NCBI GenBank assembly: GCA_023231365.1
Contig: JALNVO010000094.1
Coordinates: forward strand, 1-9,734
Reading direction: 5' to 3'
Source: Fibrobacteraceae bacterium
GTDB lineage: Bacteria; Fibrobacterota; Fibrobacteria; Fibrobacterales; Fibrobacteraceae
DNA: 9,734 bases
Part shown: one piece after another, positions 6,268 through 9,734 of the stretch
Layout: every line of letters starts with the position of its first letter
How positions within the stretch are numbered: the stretch's first letter is position 1
The notes under the pieces: generated by a model
Database searches by the model: none
Told to the model about the DNA's origin: nothing
What the model saw: only the letters and a program-made list of their open reading frames with translations
Position numbers and translations under genes: made by a program

Positions 6268-6722
6268 CTAAATCATCATTCCCTGTCTGAACAATTCTTC
6301 TTGACTGTCTTCCAGATAGCCTTTCTTTTGCTGCCAGCGGGTATATTTCACCACTTGTTCTTCGTTCACTCCCACCGTGCTCACGAAGTAATCCGTGGAG
6401 CAGAAGTGGATCCCCCAGTATTTTTTACGGGGACTGCCGTGCGCCCTGAATATCTTTATCGCGCTCCGGCCTTTCAAAGAGACGAGCAAAATTGCTCACG
6501 CTCCTGTCCGGCGGAATCTCGAGAACTATGTGGATATGATCCTTCCGGACATTTCCCTCAATGACCGTTAAATTCTTCCATTCGCAAAGACTGCAGATTT
6601 CATCGCGGACCGACAGCCGAATGTCGCCATTCATCACTAATGTACCGATATTTAGGGCACCGGATGATGTGATACTTTCATTCATAGACCGTATGTTTTC
6701 ATTTTCTTAACGATGAGGGCAT
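6268..6722 (-). pseudogene. tnpA: IS200/IS605-family TnpA (HUH/Y1 transposase), broken by two TGA and two frameshifts
   Basis: GGAG 5 bases before an ATG (6720-6722) marks the ancestral start. Frame 1 gives HTVYE*KYHIIRCPKYRY, with TGA codons at 6699-6701 and 6678-6680. One extra base near 6641 moves to frame 2, giving LVMNGDIRLSVRDEI and the HUH motif in DHIHIVLEIPP. A second extra base near 6481 moves to frame 3, giving SLKGRSAIKIF, IHFCSTDYFVSTVG and the catalytic-Tyr region EEQVVKYTRWQQ, to a TAG at 6268-6270. Removing these two bases gives 151 codons including the stop, about the usual TnpA length, so nothing large is missing. This single-strand transposase should no longer be made. No tnpB is present. 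Confidence 0.85.
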
Positions 6723-7007
6723 CGGGTCTCCTTGTCAGATTTTACCCTTGTCCAAGGAATCTATGTCCTCATCAACTTTTCTCGCTTACTGTACTTCAAG
6801 CATAGCTATGGAACCGAAACCCCGCGCAAAGCAGGGGGAAAAGAGTCGCGCTTTCGCTTGCCATTCAAAAGGGTCAATACTTACATTTTGATAGCTTTGC
6901 CGACAATTTTGACTGTGTTGCTCTTAATTTGCAAATCATTTATTTTAGCAAGCAATTTCTAGAAGTGCCCTTGAGAATATTGTCCACACTCCAGCATATT
7001 CATCAAA
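6723..7007. other. Intergenic region, possible IS200/IS605 left-end hairpin
   Basis: I see no convincing gene here. Next to the tnpA remnant's ribosome site, a GC hairpin at 6820-6837 pairs CCCCGC with GCAGGGG (one bulged A) around GCAAA. About 100 bases upstream of tnpA, this could be the left-end hairpin of the element. The rest is AT-rich and leads into the leuB promoter region. A 76-codon + frame with a TTG start (6732-6962) is not supported. Confidence 0.35.
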
Positions 7008-7022
7008 TTTTTCTAAATTATC
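7008..7022 (+). promoter_or_regulatory. Putative leuB promoter box
   Basis: TTTTTCTAAATTATC lies 32 bases before the leuB ATG and resembles the AT boxes before the two lipoprotein genes (TTTTTG followed by TAT or TATA and a T-run). The pattern fits a TAnnTTT-type promoter. AAGGTG (7042-7047) then serves as a ribosome site 6 bases before the start. No attenuator or leader peptide rich in Leu codons is visible. Confidence 0.35.
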
Positions 7023-7053
7023 CTTGTTCAATTTTAACATGAAGGTGCTTTCT

Positions 7054-8136
7054 ATGAGCAAGAATTATAAAATTGCAGTACTTCCCGGCGACGGAATTGG
7101 CCCGGAAGTTATGAAAGAAGCAGTACGCGTCCTTGACGCCGTGGCAAACAAATTCAGTTTCAAGGTAGAAAAAGAATGGGCGGACGTAGGCGGTATCGCA
7201 TACGATCACTTCCAGAACCCGCTCCCCGAAAGCACGCTCAAACTAGGCGAAGCCTCCGACGCAATCCTCTTCGGCTCCGTAGGCGGCCCGAAGTGGGAAA
7301 AGCTTCCCCCAAATCTACAACCGGAACGCGGCGCGCTACTCCCCCTCCGCAAGCACTTCAAGCTTTTCTGCAATTTGCGCCCGGCACGCGTCTATAAGGA
7401 ACTCGCCCCAGCTTGCCCGCTTCGCGCAGACATCGTCGGTGACGGGTTCAACATTCTCACCATCCGCGAACTCACGGGAGACGTTTACTTTGGCGAACCC
7501 AAGGGCCGCGAAGGCTCGGGTGACAACGAAATCGGCTTTGATACAATGAAATACAGCCGCTACGAAATCAAACGCATCGCCAAATTCGCATTCGAAGCTG
7601 CTAAGCTACGCAAGAAGAAAATCGCGAGCATTGACAAGGCGAACGTCCTCACCACCAGCGTCCTCTGGCGCGAAGTCGTGAAGGAAGTCGCAGTTGACTA
7701 TCCCGATATCGCCCTTGAACATTTGTATGTCGATAACGCCGCGATGCAGCTCCTTCGCCGCCCACGCGAATTCGACGTTCTCCTCTGCCCGAATCTATTC
7801 GGCGATATACTCACCGACGAATGTGCGATGCTCACCGGTTCTATGGGACTCCTCCCCTCCGCAAGTATCGCTGAAGGCTCCTTCGGCCTCTATGAACCAG
7901 CTGGCGGAAGCGCTCCAGATATTGCAGGGAAGGGCATCGCAAATCCGCTTGCACAAATTCTGTCCGTAGCTCTGATGCTCCGTTACTCCTTCAAGGAAGA
8001 AGATGCGGCAAACGCTATTGAAAAAGCCGTCGAAAAAGTCATCGCTCAAGGCTTCCGCACAGGCGAAATCTGGAAGGAAGGGATGACAAAGGTAGGCACC
8101 ACTGGAATGGGTGATGCCGTTCTCGCGGCTCTCTAA
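7054..8136 (+). CDS. leuB: 3-isopropylmalate dehydrogenase
   Basis: Catalyses NAD-dependent oxidative decarboxylation of 3-isopropylmalate in leucine biosynthesis (cytosol, homodimer). The 360 residues have the full motif set: GDGIGPEV (12-19), substrate arginines Arg99 and Arg109 (LRKHFKLFCNLRP), Arg138 in IRELTGDVYFGEP, and the metal-binding aspartates Asp227 (YVDNAAMQL), Asp251 and Asp255 (FGDILTDECA), spaced 24 and 4 as in the Thermus enzyme. The NAD loop EPAGGSAPDIAGKGIANP has Gly where Thermus has His, as in the enterobacterial form. I chose the ATG at 7054 because AAGGTG precedes it by 6 bases; an in-frame ATG at 7039 lacks a ribosome site. leuA, leuC and leuD are not in the window, and the gene has its own terminator, so it appears monocistronic. 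Confidence 0.97.
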   Translation: MSKNYKIAVLPGDGIGPEVMKEAVRVLDAVANKFSFKVEKEWADVGGIAYDHFQNPLPESTLKLGEASDAILFGSVGGPKWEKLPPNLQPERGALLPLRKHFKLFCNLRPARVYKELAPACPLRADIVGDGFNILTIRELTGDVYFGEPKGREGSGDNEIGFDTMKYSRYEIKRIAKFAFEAAKLRKKKIASIDKANVLTTSVLWREVVKEVAVDYPDIALEHLYVDNAAMQLLRRPREFDVLLCPNLFGDILTDECAMLTGSMGLLPSASIAEGSFGLYEPAGGSAPDIAGKGIANPLAQILSVALMLRYSFKEEDAANAIEKAVEKVIAQGFRTGEIWKEGMTKVGTTGMGDAVLAAL

Positions 8137-8153
8137 TCAGCACTTATAAAGTA

Positions 8154-8190
8154 ATGGCCCCGCTCGTGTTCGAGTGGGGCCATTTGTATA
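8154..8190 (+). terminator. Intrinsic terminator after leuB
   Basis: A 13-bp stem pairs ATGGCCCCGCTCG (8154-8166) with CGAGTGGGGCCAT (8171-8183), one G-T pair, around TGTT. TTGTATATA follows, a weak T-tract. It begins 18 bases after the leuB stop. The stem is symmetrical enough to act on both strands. Confidence 0.75.
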
Positions 8191-8693
8191 TAGGGCATCT
8201 CTAAAAGCACAATTTTTATGGCGAGAAGCCGGTTCCCTCCAGGGAACGTCAGGATTCGAAGAGCCGGACTCTAGGCCGGCCCCGCAGGGGTGAGGATGGA
8301 ACAACGTGACACCGCAACAATTTTCTGGTAACACTTCGCACTGGTGGACTAAAGTCCTGTTGCCGAGCCTCAGGCAATGTCAAAGCAAGCTTTGCCGCTG
8401 TATTCGGCTCTTGCAACAGTCGTCTCTCAAAGTGGCGAAGAACGCTCAAGCCGAGCATCTCAGGTAGCGAACTCGTTTGCTATCATGACCTAAGGCGCAG
8501 AAGCGGATGCCTAAGGCATCAATACAGCGAGTATTGACGCTTCGCGTCACCCCTGCGGTTCGGTCATGCAACCAAGCAAGCTTGTCTTTGCTGCGCTCGA
8601 TTTGCATGCGGTTCACTTAACCAAAGCAGTTTTTAGCGGTGCCCTGTATTCAAAACCACTGGCAAATAGCAAACATTTTCAGGCGCCAAACCG

Positions 8694-8708
8694 GGCAACA
8701 AGACTTCC
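8694..8708 (+). repeat. 15-base direct repeat, copy 1
   Basis: GGCAACAAGACTTCC, identical to 9712-9726. It sits just before the CGTCTTCT/AGAAGACG hairpin at the end of the structured region. A chance 15-base match in a window this size is uncommon but not excluded. Confidence 0.45.
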
Positions 8709-8714
8709 TAAACG

Positions 8715-8736
8715 CGTCTTCTAAATAAAGAAGACG
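8715..8736. other. 8-bp hairpin at the end of the structured region
   Basis: CGTCTTCT (8715-8722) pairs perfectly with AGAAGACG (8729-8736) around AAATAA, followed by TTCTAATT. It could terminate a + strand transcript of the preceding structured region, although the T-tract is interrupted. Confidence 0.4.
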
Positions 8737-8785
8737 TTCTAATTAACCTCTTCTCCAGGAGCTAGAACTCGCTAAAGCAAGACAG

Positions 8786-8809
8786 GAATTCATCTCTGCG
8801 GATGAATTC
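8786..8809 (-). terminator. Hairpin downstream of the LPP20-like lipoprotein gene, likely terminator
   Basis: GAATTCATC (8786-8794) pairs perfectly with GATGAATTC (8801-8809) around TCTGCG, 21 bases beyond the stop codon of the minus-strand gene. On that strand it is followed by CTGTCTTGCTTT, a poor T-tract, so termination is likely but weakly supported. Confidence 0.5.
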
Positions 8810-8830
8810 ACCTATGCAGCCATCAACAAA

Positions 8831-9412
8831 TTAATGTTGTTGCATTTCCTGCTTGTAAGCCTCCGCAGCTTGATCCATGCGTTTCTGCATATTGGCGGAT
8901 TCGGCGCGAAGCATAAATTCCTGCTCGGAATTGACGGCCTGCATCACAGCCTTCTTGAAGAGTTCGGGATTGAGGGCGACAAGGGCATAAATTTTATACT
9001 TCCCATCTGCTTGGTTGAATTGCGTAATTGTCTTGACGACATTTGCGCCGGAAAGTTCCTGCTGTGTATATTCATTTGCCTTTTCTTCCCAGAGCTTCTG
9101 GGCTTCGCCGCTCAGGTTCTTTGCATACTGTTCCTTGTAGCGGCTGACCTGAGTCTTCATCGCTTCTGCAAGAGCGGTGCGGGCTTCATCGGCAGCTTGG
9201 GTGCGGGCGACCATTTCATCATTGGAAACGGCGATGCCGATTCCGCAAGGGATATCCTTGCTCAGAAGATCGGACTTGAGCGATTCCAGTTCAGAAGCCG
9301 GCGTGGTAACCGTTTCATAGTTGCCTTCAGAAGCCTTTTGAGCGGAACTTGCACAGCTCGCAAACATTGCAGAACACGCACCCGCAATAAGAACAAAGAC
9401 CAGTTTTTTCAT
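8831..9412 (-). CDS. LPP20-like lipoprotein
   Basis: 193 residues with a lipoprotein signal MKKLVFVLIAGACSAMFASC; Cys20 in FASC is the likely lipidation site (Phe at -3 is unusual). The mature part has a short Ser/Ala/Thr-rich linker and then an LPP20-type domain (IPCGIGIAVSNDEMVARTQ, ADEARTALAEAMKTQV), a heptad-like helical middle, KYKIYALVALNPELFKKAV, and a helical tail ending QQH. The family includes Helicobacter LPP20; its roles are mostly unknown, and envelope or motility-related functions are proposed. The ATG at 9410-9412 is preferred over one 15 bases upstream because AGGAG lies 5 bases before it, inside that longer frame. A 206-codon frame on the opposite strand is its antisense shadow. 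Confidence 0.87.
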   Translation of the reverse strand: MKKLVFVLIAGACSAMFASCASSAQKASEGNYETVTTPASELESLKSDLLSKDIPCGIGIAVSNDEMVARTQAADEARTALAEAMKTQVSRYKEQYAKNLSGEAQKLWEEKANEYTQQELSGANVVKTITQFNQADGKYKIYALVALNPELFKKAVMQAVNSEQEFMLRAESANMQKRMDQAAEAYKQEMQQH

Positions 9413-9455
9413 ATTAACTCCTATCATTATTTTGACCGGATCCCCGGTTTATAGA

Positions 9456-9481
9456 GATATATTAAAAAAATATATCAAAAA
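9456..9481 (-). promoter_or_regulatory. AT-rich palindromic promoter region of the LPP20-like gene
   Basis: GATATATT (9456-9463) and AATATATC (9469-9476) form a perfect 8-base inverted repeat around AAAAA. On the minus strand the overlapping stretch reads TTTTTGATATATTTTTTT, the same layout as the box before the 117-aa lipoprotein. It lies about 45-65 bases before the start codon. It could be the core promoter, a repressor dyad, or both. Confidence 0.4.
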
Positions 9482-9734
9482 GAAAACATTTGCAAATAAG
9501 GAAGAAAGCATCATTTAGAGGGAAAAAACCTTTTTTGGGACCAAGGAAGGGGCTGTAGGAACGATTGCCCGCTAAAATGGGAGATTGCTGGTTACACTCG
9601 GCCATGCAGGCGGACATCCGCGAGATGCTCAATTTTTACTGCACATTTTTAATTTCTTTGAAAAGCGCGTGTTGCAAGAGCTAGATGCGGATTCTTAATC
9701 TCTTCCTCTCCGGCAACAAGACTTCCGTCACATG
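9482..9734. other. Non-coding end of window
   Basis: About 250 bases upstream of the LPP20-like gene with no gene that I can support. It contains AAAAAACCTTTTTT (9523-9536), a short dyad GCGGA/TCCGC near 9612-9623, and ends in a copy of the 15-base repeat. It may be the start of a further structured segment continuing past the window. Confidence 0.3.
9712..9726 (+). repeat. 15-base direct repeat, copy 2
   Basis: GGCAACAAGACTTCC, identical to 8694-8708 and in the same orientation. The window ends 8 bases later, so it cannot be seen whether a hairpin follows as in copy 1. Confidence 0.45.

Larger units (their letters stand above)
8191..8780. other. Non-coding region with dense consecutive hairpins, possible structured RNA
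   Basis: No frame here has a ribosome site or familiar protein. Instead stem-loops follow one another: GTTCCC/GGGAAC (8232-8247), GCCGG/CCGGC (8263-8280), CCCC/GGGG (8280-8290), GGACT/AGTCC (8346-8357), a long-range pairing of TTGCCGAGCC with GGCTCTTGCAA (8360-8416) enclosing CAAAGC/GCTTTG, TAGCGAA/TTTGCTA (8465-8482), GATGCC/GGCATC (8506-8520), CAATAC/GTATTG (8520-8536), TGACG/CGTCA (8535-8549) and CGTCTTCT/AGAAGACG (8715-8736). I looked for RNase P RNA, tmRNA, SRP RNA and rRNA core sequences and found none. Strand cannot be assigned. It may be an unknown RNA or the decayed remains of a repeat element. Confidence 0.45.

Noticed and set aside
6732..6962. 76-codon + frame with a hydrophobic C-terminal part
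   Set aside because: TTG start, no ribosome site, and it runs through the possible left-end hairpin of the IS200/IS605 remnant; the hydrophobic stretch is explained by T-rich sequence.
8249..8458. 69-codon minus frame (and the overlapping 65-codon one at 8137-8334) in the structured region
   Set aside because: They overlap each other in different frames, lack ribosome sites, cross several hairpins or the leuB terminator, and resemble no protein I know.
8526..8562. Resemblance to group II intron domain V (GAG ... hairpin ... GCGGTTCGG)
   Set aside because: The lower stem would need TATT to pair with CCCTGCGG, which it cannot, and no intron protein or other domains are nearby.
8191..8780. Known RNA classes (RNase P RNA, tmRNA, SRP RNA, 6S, rRNA fragment, tRNA)
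   Set aside because: Searching by eye on both strands gave no core motif such as GAGGAAAGTCC, the tmRNA 5' end, or a paired T-arm around the TTCGAAT at about 8253-8259.
8834..9454. 206-codon + frame opposite the LPP20-like gene
   Set aside because: The minus frame has a lipoprotein signal, AGGAG site and family motifs; the + frame has none and is an antisense shadow.

Overview
The window looks like chromosomal DNA from a Fibrobacter-like bacterium (Fibrobacterota, FCB group). This is inferred from the gene set and style: a membrane-anchored SUMF1-fold protein with a DSLAR-type repeat stalk, AT-rich promoter-like boxes of the TAnnTTT kind, and small lipoproteins. It was not tested by any search. 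The window holds ordinary housekeeping genes, two insertion-sequence loci side by side, and several strongly structured non-coding stretches.

Bases 1-4151 (+) form a tight, probably co-transcribed cluster. It contains the C-terminal two thirds of the AAA+ zinc protease FtsH, dihydropteroate synthase (folP), the diadenylate cyclase CdaA (its ATG overlaps the folP stop by 4 bases) and a 403-residue membrane-anchored formylglycine-generating-enzyme-fold protein. Gaps are 10, -4 and 13 bases. A small secreted M15-like metallopeptidase (-) converges on this cluster with a 4-base gap. Divergent from the peptidase is a 117-residue lipoprotein of unknown function (+).

Bases 4986-5183 hold two consecutive strong stem-loops with related A-rich loops and no obvious terminator T-tract. 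They are followed by a complete IS1595-family element (5184-6208) whose 20-base imperfect terminal inverted repeats can be seen and whose DDE transposase is intact. Next to it is a decayed IS200/IS605-type tnpA (6268-6722, -) that can be rebuilt exactly by reading through two TGA codons and removing two single bases. GC-rich hairpins lie on both sides of it.

Bases 7008-8190 hold leuB (3-isopropylmalate dehydrogenase) as a stand-alone unit with its own promoter-like box and a strong 13-bp terminator. Bases 8191-8780 contain no believable protein but a dense series of perfect or near-perfect hairpins, and are the best candidate here for an undescribed structured RNA or decayed repeat element. 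The window closes with an LPP20-like lipoprotein (-), its AT-rich palindromic promoter region, and about 250 non-coding bases. Those end in a 15-base exact copy of a sequence found in the structured region.
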